Source: Fusarium oxysporum f. sp. lycopersici 4287 (taxonomy: Eukaryota; Ascomycota; Sordariomycetes; Hypocreales; Nectriaceae). Taken from it: a DNA stretch of 64,000 bases. Position 1 is the stretch's first letter, and every line of letters starts with the position of its first letter. Shown here one piece after another: positions 46,173-58,328 of the stretch. The position numbers were made by a program, and so were the translations under genes. The notes beneath the pieces are model-generated. The model saw nothing but the letters and a program-made list of their open reading frames with translations, made no database searches and was not told the DNA's origin. The stretch covers positions 5,148,763 to 5,212,762 of the forward strand of contig NC_030989.1 in assembly GCF_000149955.1 (NCBI RefSeq). The letters run 5' to 3'.

Positions 46173-46700
46173 GCCGAACAATGTTAGTAAAGGTCGGGTC
46201 GTCGGAGAGAGCGGGAAGCCGAGGGATTTAACTCCAAACGAGAGAAGATCGCGCTAAGGTAGCACCGATAGCTCACGAGAAGCCGAGAAAAACTAGAGCT
46301 TCAACAATCCTCGGTGATATTGAAAATCGCGTGAAAATAAAATCAGCCGGGGAGCCAAAGTCTGGGGATTTTGCGGGGGAGCCGCGATAAGAGGTGTCGT
46401 TTCGAAGGTAAATTCCGGGCAACTGTTGGTCGGTCGAGCGGGTGGGCGGGGAGGATGGGAGATTGGGAGGGCTGGCTGAATTGCAGAAGGTACAGGCATT
46501 ATTCGGCCCTTTCGCCAAAGGTATAATGCGGGGGATTCTTGGGGTGACCAGGAGTCCCTCTCTTTCCTTTCTCTATGGTTTAGCGAATGGCTCTCGTTAT
46601 TGACAAGTTGCGCTTGTCGACAGTAAGTCATCCGAAGGCTCAGCGCGGTGCATTTCCATATATTGTAGGGCATGAGGGAGGTTTGTGCAACTACTCGAAA
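46173..46700. other. 5' flank of the Zn2Cys6 regulator
   Basis: No gene supported; purine-rich (GGGNGGGGAGG-like) stretch near 46435-46475. It ends at an assembly gap. Confidence 0.35.
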
Positions 46701-46923
46701 NNNNNNNNNNNNNNNNNNNNNNNNNNNNNNNNNNNNNNNNNNNNNNNNNNNNNNNNNNNNNNNNNNNNNNNNNNNNNNNNNNNNNNNNNNNNNNNNNNNN
46801 NNNNNNNNNNNNNNNNNNNNNNNNNNNNNNNNNNNNNNNNNNNNNNNNNNNNNNNNNNNNNNNNNNNNNNNNNNNNNNNNNNNNNNNNNNNNNNNNNNNN
46901 NNNNNNNNNNNNNNNNNNNNNNN
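46701..46923. other. Assembly gap (223 N)
   Basis: Run of N. Confidence 0.95.
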
Positions 46924-47290
46924 AAGTCTGCTTCCCTAAGCCTCCCCCCCGCCTCCCCCCCATGTGCTTGGTTATACCCTCGTTGCTCGCGATGACCACC
47001 AACAGTAGCCTTTGCCTCGTAGCTCGAGGCTGCCCTTGCCTGATGCCCTTACAAATGCCCTTACAAGCTAGGCAATCCGAGAAGATCTTCCGGTTGATGT
47101 GATTGATCTGCTGATTAAGGTGTTTAGCCCTATTTTCGGTCTTTTTGACGTCCTCCTCATCCGCTTATCGATATAGCTTCCTGGCCTCGCTTATAGAGTG
47201 ATAGGTGTTGAAGAGGGCGTTGTAGATATACTTGTCCCATAGCTCAGGGGCACTTAGGAACTTCCTTCTATCTTCATCTTCAATGTAAGT
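46924..47290 (-). mobile_element. piggyBac-type transposase, C-terminal fragment
   Basis: The minus strand reads APELWDKYIYNALFNTYHSI then SEARKLYR, a stop, ADEEDVKKTENR, and NRKIFSDCLACKGICKGIRQ GQPRA. The W.KYIYNALFN and DCLACxGIRQGQPR motifs are typical of the C-terminus of fungal piggyBac-like transposases. It is less AT-rich than the copy at 37700-39407, on the opposite strand, and runs into the gap. Confidence 0.65.
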
Positions 47291-48547
47291 AGCATCCTAG
47301 ACTAAATACCTGGCACCCAGTTACTAGAGGCCATCCATAGTTGATAGTTATCTCACTTTGTAAGCGATCGCTGTCGGGCGTAAACCGTGTTTTTTCATAG
47401 CCAAATGTGCCAATGTCGTGGCCATAGTTGCTACCTATTTTCGTGTGTTCTTTCACAGTGCGACGGCCGTTTCTTTTGGTTGAGACGTGTTGTGCAGACA
47501 GAACCAACTCAGCGATGTCGACGAGCTTTTTGGCGTTCATAATGCATGGGTTTTCCAGTATGGAGACTCAATATCCTTGTTTCTCCCAAGAGGTACCCTT
47601 ATTGTGTAAGTGCAGCTGGCTAACGGAAGGCCGTTGATCTCGGTGCGAGGTAGGACTGCATGAGAACCCATCGGTCCTATTCAGGCATTATGGGAGTGTC
47701 AATATCATGGCGATTGGCTAAAGTAGGCTCTCGTTTCGGTGCCAAGACTTGCGGAGAAAATAGACCATTCCCTTCTGGAACACGGAGCGAGCACCTCCGC
47801 CTGCAAGGAAACGGGCCAATTCCCCCATCTACAACCAACCTCTATTGCCAATCCTACTGTGGAGCCTGTGAGATGATGAAGGGCAAGGCCGACTGTTAGT
47901 CGTTCCTTCAAGCTAGTCCCCCATCTAAGCGCTATGAAAAACGATGTTTGGATTAGACTAGTTGATAGACCTACCGGATTATATTAACCGATTCCGACAT
48001 CTATGTTATAGCCGACGCGGGGCATATCCGAAGCTAGTTGGAACTACCATCGGAAAGACCGATCCGTATCTTGACATGCCTAACAATGCTCAACCCCACG
48101 GGCACCCTCTCGTCTAAAAAGACCGCGAACGTGGATATTCCAAGGCTGAACCCGCTGTTGTTCCTGGCTTACACAGACTTACATGTTTGCTAAAAGGAAA
48201 TTGAACGATGCGAACTCGGGTCTGCATTCTGCAGTTGGTATCTCTTGGCTGTTTCATATTCGGGCCGTAGTCAAGTCATTTGGCAGAGAGTTCATCTCCA
48301 AGCTGCCTCTCATTCGGGCCGTGGATGGGGGTTCGACCAAGGATTCCGTAATATCGTGCATTAGCTCTCGTTAGGAGATGCAATACTTCGTTTAAGAAGA
48401 TGCGGTGGCCTTGAATGTAAGTACAAGGCACAAACAAGCTCATTTGAGCCGAGCACTACTAATACTGCAATGATTGCCTCAGTTCCCAACTCTGAATTAG
48501 TCTCAGTTTACAATATCCCTAAAGCATATTAACAACCTCTAGGAGCC
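47291..48547. other. Intergenic; upstream region of the AA13 gene
   Basis: Short frames at 47280-47540 (minus) and 47660-47899 (plus) have no recognisable features. No clear TATA element within 100 bp of the AA13 start. Confidence 0.35.
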
Positions 48548-49825
48548 ATGAAGCCTTTTCATATCCTGGCTGCCGCAGGCATGCTAGCCACTGCCCATGC
48601 ACACGGCTACCTTACCATTCCCAAGAGTCGTACCCGCCTAGGAGCAGAGGTTTGTAAACTCTTAGAAACGATTCCGTGGCAATATCTGACTGATTGTTCT
48701 CTCCAACAGGCCAACGTCGACTCTTGCCCGGACTGTACCATTCGGGAACCTGTATCGGCCTGGCCTGATGTAGACGCAGCAACGGTCGGTAGAAGCGGGC
48801 CATGTGGGTTCAATGGTCGAGTCAACGTTAACTACGACACGCCCTCGAGTTGTTGGGGGCATACCCGAGTGGTCACATACGAACCGGGGGGATATCGTTA
48901 GACGCCCATGGGTCTGGACGAGAGAAGGGGGGTCACGGGCGGCTTGGAAATTACCGCATCTGNNNNNNNNNNNNNNNNNNNNNNNNNNNNNNNNNNNNNN
49001 NNNNNNNNNNNNNNNNNNNNNNNNNNNNNNNNNNNNNNNNNNNNNNNNNNNNNNNNNNNNNNNNNNNNNNNNNNNNNNNNNNNNNNNNNNNNNNNNNNNN
49101 NNNNNNNNNNNNNNNNNNNNNNNNNNNNNNNNNNNNNNNNNNNNNNNNNNNNNNNNNNNNNNNNNNNNNNNNNNNNNNNNNNNNNNNNNNNNNNNNNNNN
49201 NNNNNNNNNNNNNNNNNNNNNNNNNNNNNNNNNNNNNNNNNNNNNNNNNNNNNNNNNNNNNNNNNNNNNNNNNNNNNNNNNNNNNNNNNNNNNNNNNNNN
49301 NNNNNNNNNNNNNNNNNNNNNNNNNNNNNNNNNNNNNNNNNNNNNNNNNNNNNNNNNNNNNNNNNNNNNNNNNNNNNNNNNNNNNNNNNNNNNNNNNNNN
49401 NNNNNNNNNNNNNNNNNNNNNNNNNNNNNNNNNNNNCCGACATCTCCATCTCCTCAGGGAGCGGGACTGGATTGCCGCCTCCATCCACAACTCAGAATCC
49501 CCCTACGTCTTGCAGCACAGTAGCTGTCACTTTCGACCATACCGTCACGACCGTCATGGGCCAGACCGTCAAAGTTGTAGGGTCTATACCCGCTCTCGGC
49601 AATTGGAATCCGTCCTCGGCGCCCGCGCTATCTGCTTCAAAGTACTCCGCTACCCATCCACTTTGGACCACCACTCTCAACTTGCCAATTGGTCAAGCGT
49701 TTCAGTATAAGTTCGTTGTTATCGAGTCAAATGGCGCAGTCAAGTGGGAGAGTGACCCCAATCGCTCTTATACAGTTCCGAATATCTGTCAGGCCGTTAC
49801 AGTCACTGGAAAATGGAAACGATAG
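48548..49825 (+). CDS. AA13 starch-active LPMO with C-terminal CBM20 (gap inside)
   Basis: Exon 1 (48548-48649) encodes a signal peptide ([18 protein letters not shown]) followed directly by His19, the N-terminal copper-brace His of the mature enzyme ([16 protein letters not shown]). A 60-bp GT-AG intron (48650-48709) precedes [20 protein letters not shown] and [17 protein letters not shown], the AA13 signature. From about 48885 the reading breaks: TAG at 48899-48901, while [11 protein letters not shown], which would hold the second His region, lies in another frame just before the 474-N gap. After the gap a CBM20 is complete: [44 protein letters not shown] and WESDPNRSY, ending GKWKR at 49823. 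It is expected to cleave starch oxidatively outside the cell, acting with amylases. The frame breaks beside a gap may be low-quality sequence rather than true mutations. Confidence 0.82.
48963..49436. other. Assembly gap (474 N) inside the AA13 gene
   Basis: Run of N that removes the middle of the catalytic domain and the linker. Confidence 0.95.
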
Positions 49826-50480
49826 TTCTTAGAAGTCCTTTGATAAGGTGATATCGTTCTGGAGTAAGACGCGATAGTTGAATTAAGTTCTGACATTCTG
49901 TTGTAATGAAGGATTCTAATTGATTAATTATTTCGAAATGTGCAGTAGAACTACCATTTATATACAGGCAATCTTTGTGGAGTGTTCAACCTTCTTCCAT
50001 ACCTTGCCACTGGCTTGGTCACCGCACACTTGTGATCTCCAATAGATATTTCATTGATCCCAATACTTTCGAAAATATCCAAGCTATTTATTCATGTTAG
50101 GCATCTCCGACTTGCGACATTCCTGGTTGGCCTCTCACCGCTTTCGGTCTAAGCACCTCTACGAGGAGTACACAAGAATAGAGAAGCCGATCCTTCGATT
50201 AGTCCCCACTCACTGTCTTTTTGTAACACCCGTGCGATAAAGGGCACATATGGACATGGAAGCAAATACTCAACAACAACAACAACAACAGCGTCGTCAT
50301 GACAGGTAGCCACCGACATCTCTTCGCAGTTTCTGCCGACACTGATCATACACGGCAGCGTTGTCGGCTTTCCGCAACCGTTGCCCTTAAGCACCAAGGA
50401 AATGGGAGTACAGAGTTGAATACGCAGCAAAGAGACTGGTTCAAAGCTTTTGGTGAGAGGTGCACACCTCCGCAAAAAGG
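49826..50480. other. 3' flank of AA13, with (CAA)n microsatellite
   Basis: No gene supported. A CAA repeat of about 6-7 units spans 50271-50290. Confidence 0.5.
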
Positions 50481-50860
50481 TCAATCATCCCATCCTCTGA
50501 CGACGTCAACTTGGACTTCAATCACTGGATCAACCTCTGGACCATTTAGGCCATCAACTGCATTGCTGTCTTGGAGAGATGGACCTTTTAGGCACTGGCA
50601 CAGATGGCAAACCGGCGCGACGAGTCTCTGTACCGAGCCCGTTTGGATAATACCCTCAAGCGCGGCCTGTTCGCTTCTGGTGGCTTCGGCTTCTAGTAAA
50701 CTCCTCGTTACGATCTGGGCCGCGGATGGCTCAAACAGGTCGGGGAAGCGTCGACTGGCGATCGAGGTTGATTCATATACCTTATCCGACAGGAGCTTCA
50801 GCACTGGTTGATGTACGGCGTCAGTGCCATATTGAGTTACAAGTTGTCAGACCAGACTGC
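50481..50860 (-). other. Protein-like open frame, unidentified
   Basis: The minus strand is open from about 50850 to 50481: QYGTDAVHQPVLKLLSDKVY, RRFPDLFEPSAAQIVTRSLL, EAEATRSEQAALEGIIQTGS, ending VDPVIEVQVDVVRGWDD. Regular helical, acidic composition suggests a real exon or a recent relic. No start codon, splice site or family is clear. Confidence 0.3.
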
Positions 50861-53159
50861 CCTTCCATAGATGACTTTTGATAGATTACTTCACGAACCT
50901 AAATTTTCTATATCTGGCTTTCTGACCAACGAAGATATCTTTTATCACCTAATAAATTACCTAATTATTTAGCTGAGTGATCACTGCCGAGTCAATGTCG
51001 GATTTTCCAGAAAAGAGAAAAAGTATCAGTTACAAGGGACAAGGATTGATAACCATAAATAGGAAGGCACTGAAATTGAGAGCCTTCACCTGTCTATAGG
51101 AGATTCCAGCCGCAAAACGCACTACGTGAATGCCTGAGCGCCTAAGTCTCGAATCAGGCTCTGCAGGCCAACACGGTTCGCGCGTCCGTCCAATCAACTT
51201 GATATCTTCTATTCTGAGTCAACAAGACACGTACTGATTATCATTCACTCCTTCAGCCAGCCCATATCAACTAATAGACAGAGATTGTGCGGCGCTGCTC
51301 TTGTAGCCCTGTCCGCTACGTATGCAGTACCACTACTCTAGGGCCGATTGCAAGTCCGTGTACTATTCTTCGTGATGCAGATAGAATTTCTGTATACTTG
51401 GAAACTCCTCTCTGCGTAAACAAACATCGATAAATGCAGCCGTGGAGCGCCACCACTGACCGTCTCAAATGTTTCGTAAGAGATGCCCGTTCAAGTCTTA
51501 CAGCATTTACTTAAACAAGACGGTTTGGCTCAAGACACACCGCCTAGGCCGTCTTCCCAGATCTTTTCCCACTGCCTGTACCACGACAGGGACTGCAGCA
51601 AGTCACCGAGTCCATTGTGTTTGATCGAAATTATTATATCATAGACGAACAAAGGAAGTGGCTACAAGAGCAAATTAAGGCGAATAGCTTTCTCGATGGG
51701 AATGTTATCATGATGCTTCATTAGACAATTCGAAACCGGCTGCTTGTTCCGGCTCTTCAGCTACCCGCTCTTCACTTTTAGTATTGGGCTCCTATCATAA
51801 CTGACAGCTGACAACCGGCGCGCGGCCGCATTCGATTGCCGTTGTAATCGAGCTTGTTACCTCACAATAATCCCGTATGCCTTACTACCCCGCTCTGTCC
51901 GGCGCTTAATCAATGAAGGGTTGACAGCTTCCAAGGCTCAGGCGGCATAATTCATGGATGGCTGCAGGTTCGAGGCTCGGGTGGTCGCGGCCCGTTGCTT
52001 TCTTACTGGCGTTGGTTGGAATCATGCGGAGATCTCTTATTCGTCCCGACGTGCCTGGCGTAGTTTTATGAGGTATAACATAACGATTGATTACTCTTCT
52101 CACGAGAAAAGAGAAAAGAGAAAAGCACACAGACCCAACGCACGAGGCTGCCATAATGCAGCCCAACATCGGTCACGATTTACAATGAGCGAAGGGTTTT
52201 CACTGATGCGCAGCATGTTACTTCTCAAGCCCTACCTCGTGTCCTATGTCACATTTAAGCTTGAATGCCACACGTTATCTCTGTAATAACCACACTTCCG
52301 GTAGTCCGATGAGGCTGGTATTCCATTTTAACTTGATGCTGGTAGATGTCTACGCCCTTTTGCCAGTAGCCATCAGCAATCAAAAAGACTCATTATCAGG
52401 ATCACTGGCCTTGCATCACACTTGCCAATGGGATAGCCTTCCGGTGGCTTTGTTTGTATTAGATCGCCGGCGGGCTCCGTTGCCTAAGGCGAGAAATACA
52501 GGCTTCGATGAAACAACGGGGTGGTCTTCCAGAAGTTAAGGAAGCATAATTCGCCTGCCGACGATCGCATGGTAGTCCTTGCTTAGTTTGTGTTAGCATT
52601 CACCAGACTGCGGTATATTGTACACAGAAACCAACACTCTGGGCAGAGGATACACGATTAGAGTAGGATCCTGATTGGTCTGGTAAATGGAACGTTCCCG
52701 ACTAGAATACTAGATTAGGGCACCATGGTTGTTGGCTGAATGTCGTGGTCAGGCTGAATACTTGTTCTCCCCCCAGAACACGCACACTTCATAAACGCAG
52801 GGAAGTGAGAAGCATACACAAGCACTCTACCTGAAGCCAAATGGACCCAGTTACTTTTTATTCCGAATACTCTGGCAAGCAAGGGGCGTCCCATTACGCT
52901 GAGATCACTATACGAACTGAGACAGCAACTAGATCTGCTTAAGTCAGAAGCCTTTCGACCATAGCGTCGGGGTTGTATCGCTGAATCCTCAGCCTACATC
53001 AGCTGATTATTCCAGGCTCTTAATACCAACAGCGACTTCAAGGAGACCTTAGTTCTTGGCTGTAAGCTTACTGGACTTGGCGGATGAGGTTGCTGCTGGC
53101 TTTGCTTTAGCTGCTGCCCTTATTTTAGGAATAAGTTGCTTGATGCTTACTCCTGATCT
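50861..53159. other. Intergenic with one unassigned peptide-like stretch
   Basis: Around 51570-51720 the plus strand reads QQVTESIVFDRNYYIIDEQR then KWLQEQIKANSFLDGNVIMM before a TAG. It looks like part of a decayed gene of unknown family. Elsewhere no gene is supported. Confidence 0.3.
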
Positions 53160-53480
53160 ATTATATAATAGCGGGCATTTTTATGGCTATGGCTTTATAT
53201 TTAGGTGATAAATTAATTTTTAATTTATATATTTTATTACTTGCTTTAATTATTACTCTATTTAAAGAAGCTCTTTAGATTATTTAAATATAAGATCTTA
53301 AGCTCCCTACTATTATATAATTATTATACCTTATATTTTACCTTTACTAGTAACCTAAGTCTTATATAAGTTTTATATTATATAGCTCTAAGATGCTGTA
53401 ATCTGCTGATAAGATGGGGCCATTTGTTAATACTTATAATAGAGATTTACTAAGAAGGTACTTGGGAGGGGCTAATAGTA
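53160..53480. repeat. AT-rich RIP-like block
   Basis: TA/TTA-rich with stops in all frames; element type unreadable. Confidence 0.45.
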
Positions 53481-55162
53481 GCCCTTATTGCCGCTGAATT
53501 TATTTAATTAGAGGAGACCTTATGCCCTGAATATGGCAAAATTCACGATGAAAGGGCTACTAATAGATGTTGTAATAGTATCCCGTCGGATTTACCCTTT
53601 TCTCAGCTGCGGAGGATATTTGATATCTAGGTTGAGCTCCCTTATGGCCTATAAATGGACTTAGTGCTTATTTGCAGATGAAAATTAGAAGACGGCACTT
53701 GGCTAGTTATGCAACGGAGATATAATGGGTTTCATTGGTATTAAGTTGAAATAGTATGTCTTTATAAAGATAGTTCTTATATAGAGACTACAGTCCAACG
53801 ACGTGAGTTCAGACAGACAGCTCCCTTTGGTTCGCAAAAATCCCTAACACAGAACATCACAGTCACGTGCAGGCTAAGTACCTCTAATAAGCTGCCAGGC
53901 GACGCCAGGTGGTCAGGGAAGGCGCCCATAGTAACAACTTCGCAGCAGAGACCGTTGTATTTTGCTGGCTCATTATAGAATCTCCATCTATTGGGAGAGG
54001 CCCTAGGATAGTACTGGTGTGTGCAAGTCAAACAGCCTGCTCAGCGCTAATCTCAACATAGGTCTTTATGAAGAGGCTGATGGTGTCCAGTCATGCAAAA
54101 CAAATCGTTTAGCATACTTCACCTCTATCTCGCTTTTCCTAAATCTAGCGCAGTTACGAATGTCATTTGTATGTCCTAGGATTGAGAAACGAATCATCTA
54201 GCTACCATATATCCTGGTCTCGTTAGAATGCGGATGTCAGTTTAGAAGTCTCAAGAGGCTACAGGCCTTCATAACTACGTGGAGATTTGATCCAAAGTGG
54301 GAAGAATAACATCAGACTAGAGTCCTGAGCGATATAGCAATGGCAACTGGAATGATTTTCACTCACAGTAAATGTTTAAGGTTTAATTTATATATTCGTG
54401 GATTACCCAAAGCATTCGACCACGGGAGTATTTGCGTGGATATCCCAGGAAAATACCTCACTCAGTGTTGCTGAGCGAAGTGATTACATCACCAACCCCT
54501 CCCTTCATCGTGTAAATCTGATATACACGCCAGTCTCCAGCTCGACCTTTAGTGTGTATCTCCCCTTCAACGGCCATTCCATATTCGTACCCTATCGACA
54601 GGCTTGAGTCGATCATCGCCATACTTGAGCTCGCCGCCGTGGCCGCTACAAACGCTGCAGCTCCTCGGAGTCTCGACAACACAGACCACGACGCGGATGA
54701 CAACGACGATAATCACACCGAGGATACTGCCTTGACGCCTTTGCGGCCTTCTTTTTGCCAGCATCGCCATCGCTATGCCTCAGTTTCACTCGTTTCTTTG
54801 GCTGATTGTCCGGTTATCCGAATACCTCGTGCTCTTCTGATCAGGGCGTTGAAGCGGACAGAGTATCGATAGGCAGGCTTCCAACACGTATACGTTTATC
54901 ACTTAGCCACCCGTTCGGCATTCATCCGGCCCACCGGTCGTTAACGTTGCTCTTATGTACGAATTTCTCGCGGAAACCCGAGTCACCCTAGTCAACTCAT
55001 TCCTACATAAGCCACTATCACACGGGCAACAGCACTGCACCCTCGTACCCGGACTTGAAAGCGATGCATCGCGCAGGGTTACTAGCGCCAAAAGCAATTG
55101 CGGCGCATTTTCATTGTAGTTTACTGAACTGTTGCAGCTCAAGTACTGATAGGCAACCTAAA
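53481..55162. other. Intergenic, no gene supported
   Basis: Several overlapping short frames on both strands around 54450-54870 have no recognisable features. Confidence 0.35.
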
Positions 55163-56545
55163 TCTTGCCACTGACAAAATCTATGCTGACACTTTGTCCA
55201 CGATCGAGTCGACGAAACCCTGATATAAAGGGTCTAAGCATTCCTTTAAAACCTCGACCTGCTTATCGTCCTCTAAGGTCGATTTACTAGTCTAGGTGAA
55301 TCTCATTTTGCAGTTATCTATAGTATTAAGCTTAATACTTCTATAAGACTTAATATCTTTTAGATTATCTTATTTTACCTAAAAGTAAAGATAATATATT
55401 TTAGGATTAGCTACTTTAAGAATCTTTTAGATAATTATTCTTAGAAATTCAGAGAAGAAAAAGATATAGATAGAAGTAATACTAAACCCCTCTAATAAAA
55501 AATAGGTATAATTAGGCATCTAGAGCTTCTTAGACCTAAAGGCAGCTAAGATAGCCTATACCTGCCTGGCTGGCATATTAACCTCTGCAGAGTATTTTAT
55601 AATTTTTTAAACTATGTTAAAAGAGGAAAATAGCTAAGGCTATAAATTAGTATTACTTAAGATAGTTATATAACTTTTAATAGGAAGAATAAGAAATACC
55701 TAAGGATAATTAGCTTAGCTAGTTAAAAGATAAAATATAAATAATATTTTCTATTACTATTTAAACTTTAATAGGACTAGTCTAATTTCTTTTATATATG
55801 ATAGCAAGGAAGCAGTGTTTATACTATGGAATAGTAACTGGCCTTAAAGAGATAATAAGAAGCTAAATTTTCGGGGACCTTATAAGTTTCTTAGTGCGGT
55901 CGATGCTATAATGCTTCGGCCGTGGTTTGTTCGAAATCCGGGGCTTGGCTCCTCCTTGATTGTCCGAAGCGCGAGGAGTCTTACAGAGAATTTTAAAAGG
56001 CCGTTATACCAAGAGACTTTTACTGCAGGAATAATCAGAACTAAGAGAACTAGAAGGCTTCCTCGTAAGTTGCTTTAAATAATAACCCTAATTATATTAT
56101 TAATACTCCTATTAATAATATTTAGGCCATTATTACCTCTTATAAAGGCAAGGTCCTTTAGTTTCCTTATGTAATAAGATCTATATTAGAGGGGTTTAGT
56201 ATTAATTCTATCTACTTTATCTAATTTAATAATAGCCTAAATAGAGGCAGTTAGGATAAGTTAGTTTAGGAGCTCCTTATTAAGGCTAATAGGGCTATAT
56301 ATATTCTATGCTAGTAGGTATTTAATAAGCATATTTAAAACTTTAAGGTATTCTCTAGTCTTTTTTAGAAAAGGTTAGCAAGGACTAAACTAGATAGACG
56401 TGGTATAGGGAAATAAATATGGATGAGGGAGCTGCGAGGGATGGCTTGAAGGCTCACCTTGAATTTATGTATAGTGACTGCATGGATGCCGTCGTTGAGA
56501 AACTTCGAAAATAGCTTAATTAGTATAATTTGCGACTGCATCTTA
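55163..56545 (+). repeat. RIP-degraded dispersed repeat, copy B
   Basis: Collinear with 15058-16630 in the same orientation, but with less C-to-T change at the left end. There the minus strand reads KSTLEDDKQVEVLKECLDPL then YQGFVDSIVDKVSA. The centre keeps the GCCGTGGTTT and ATCCGG landmarks seen in copy A near 15735-15765. The right end reads DEGAARDGLKAHLEFMYSDC then MDAVVEKLRK, parallel to copy A. Copy B lacks the short TGTTACG inverted repeat of copy A. Confidence 0.7.
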
Positions 56546-58328
56546 ATCCATAAGAGAAACAAGCCAAATAGGTTTGTGGAGAGTAGGAATCGTGTCTGGA
56601 GTTAATAAGGAGAGTCGCGAATCTCATGTAACTACATTCCTCCCTTATGAAAGAAGAGATCTAGCATTAACTTCTAAAAACATAAGCCATCAAGTCTGTT
56701 AGACACCGTAGCTAGAGGGACTGCCAGCTGAGTTTACCCACTACTGCGCGCAGAATGCGGAAGCTGTCGATGATGACCATAAGGAAGCTTGTCGAAGAGG
56801 TTAAGAGCCGTAATAGATAAGTGCCTAAAGAGCGAAAGCCGACTGATGGCTGGATTGAGGAAAATATTAGTAAAGAAGATGATACGGACTGAAAAGTGTA
56901 AGCAGCTACAAAGTCGATAAGCTGTTGGAGGTGTAAAGGCGAGTGGTGCATGACGCGGAAGGCATGTTAAACTTGCTAACTTAGACAGTCGGCTGGCGCT
57001 ATGATTCTCGGAATAGTTTGATGCGTCCTCGACTGAGTACGATACATTAGTCCGTCCATCTGGAAAAGGAAGTGCCTAGTTGCGGGAACTATGGGGACAT
57101 CTAAGTCCATGAGATCTCCTTTATATTCTGTACTACCGAGCAACTAAGAGGTGGTCCTCAACCGCATATGCATATAAACAATTAGTGGAGCCATAAGGAA
57201 CAAGCAGCGACAACGCCTACAACAAACCACCTCTTAGCGGTAGTAAATGGTCATTGAAAATTCCTGTAAGGAATATAAGGCGCCGAGTTTTACCGATATA
57301 GGTCTTCATCTTACGACCAAGCCTTAGCCACTTGATAATCATTCTCAGCTCGCTCTAGGAAGTAACCCTCACGCTTTCTCGTTAATTTATTAAGTTTTAC
57401 CGGGGAAATAGCGTAGTTGCAAGCTATCACGCATGAGTTAACGGACGAGTTCAAAATTGCTCCATAAAATCGGGTTGAGAATGTTTCGCCGCCATTTATA
57501 TAAGACGTCCACATAACTTTATATAGGGTGGGTAGTGTTCATATCTGTTAGAACTAGGCACAGGCTAAGTTGGCTATTATTATCGCCAAGCCCAATTCGA
57601 GTCCAACCCTGGATAACAGTCCAGTCAATCGTCGCACCAGTTACAAAGGAAGAAATGTAATAGAGAAAGCAGAGTCAAATCTTTAGTTCGCCCGAGGTGC
57701 ATATCAATATGCAGATTTATGTTCAGGGACTCGTGGTACACTCAAACTTTGAGTTTTCGAGTCTGCTCCATCTCCGGGGCTTATCCACATAGAGTTGAAG
57801 TCTTCGTTGGACTCGAACCGTGGTATGGAGATTCTTGCAACGAAGAGGGCTATTGGCAGTATGGAGCGTGCAGCTTTGTCGACTACGCTTCCTGTACTCT
57901 TTTGTCTTCGAGATGAGCATAGCAGGAAAGAACCTCTTGTCTAAATTAACGCTCAATTTGCGCAGATAGTTCTCAAAGCCTACAAAGTCGACTCTACTCT
58001 GCTGTCGATGCTCTGCTTTGCATCGGCCTAGAAATCGCCCCATTACCAAAGGCCAGATTGATACAGATAAGCTGCCAGAGTCGAATCACGACTTAGACCT
58101 TGCCACGAGGTTCTGCACAAGGAGCTCAAGATAAACTTGTTCGAACACATCAAAATTGCAATTTCGCTTCAGTCCGGGCAACAACGAGGCCTACGTAAAG
58201 TGTATCATTCCTATCCGTCGACATTTTACCAAGTTTGTGCGACACACAGTAACTTATGCAATTACGCTACTGATATCCTATTCCTTGATATGCCTTCTGA
58301 CTCTACCCCAATTCAATTTGAAGCCCTC
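56546..58328. other. Intergenic; 3' flank of the amylase gene
   Basis: No gene supported. Confidence 0.35.

Noticed and set aside
50299..50811. 170-codon plus-strand frame as a gene
   Set aside because: The opposite strand has the more protein-like composition; the plus frame looks like its shadow.
57790..57830. B-box-like GGTTCGAGTCC on the minus strand
   Set aside because: Flanking bases do not form a T stem or acceptor stem; it lies in otherwise unremarkable DNA.
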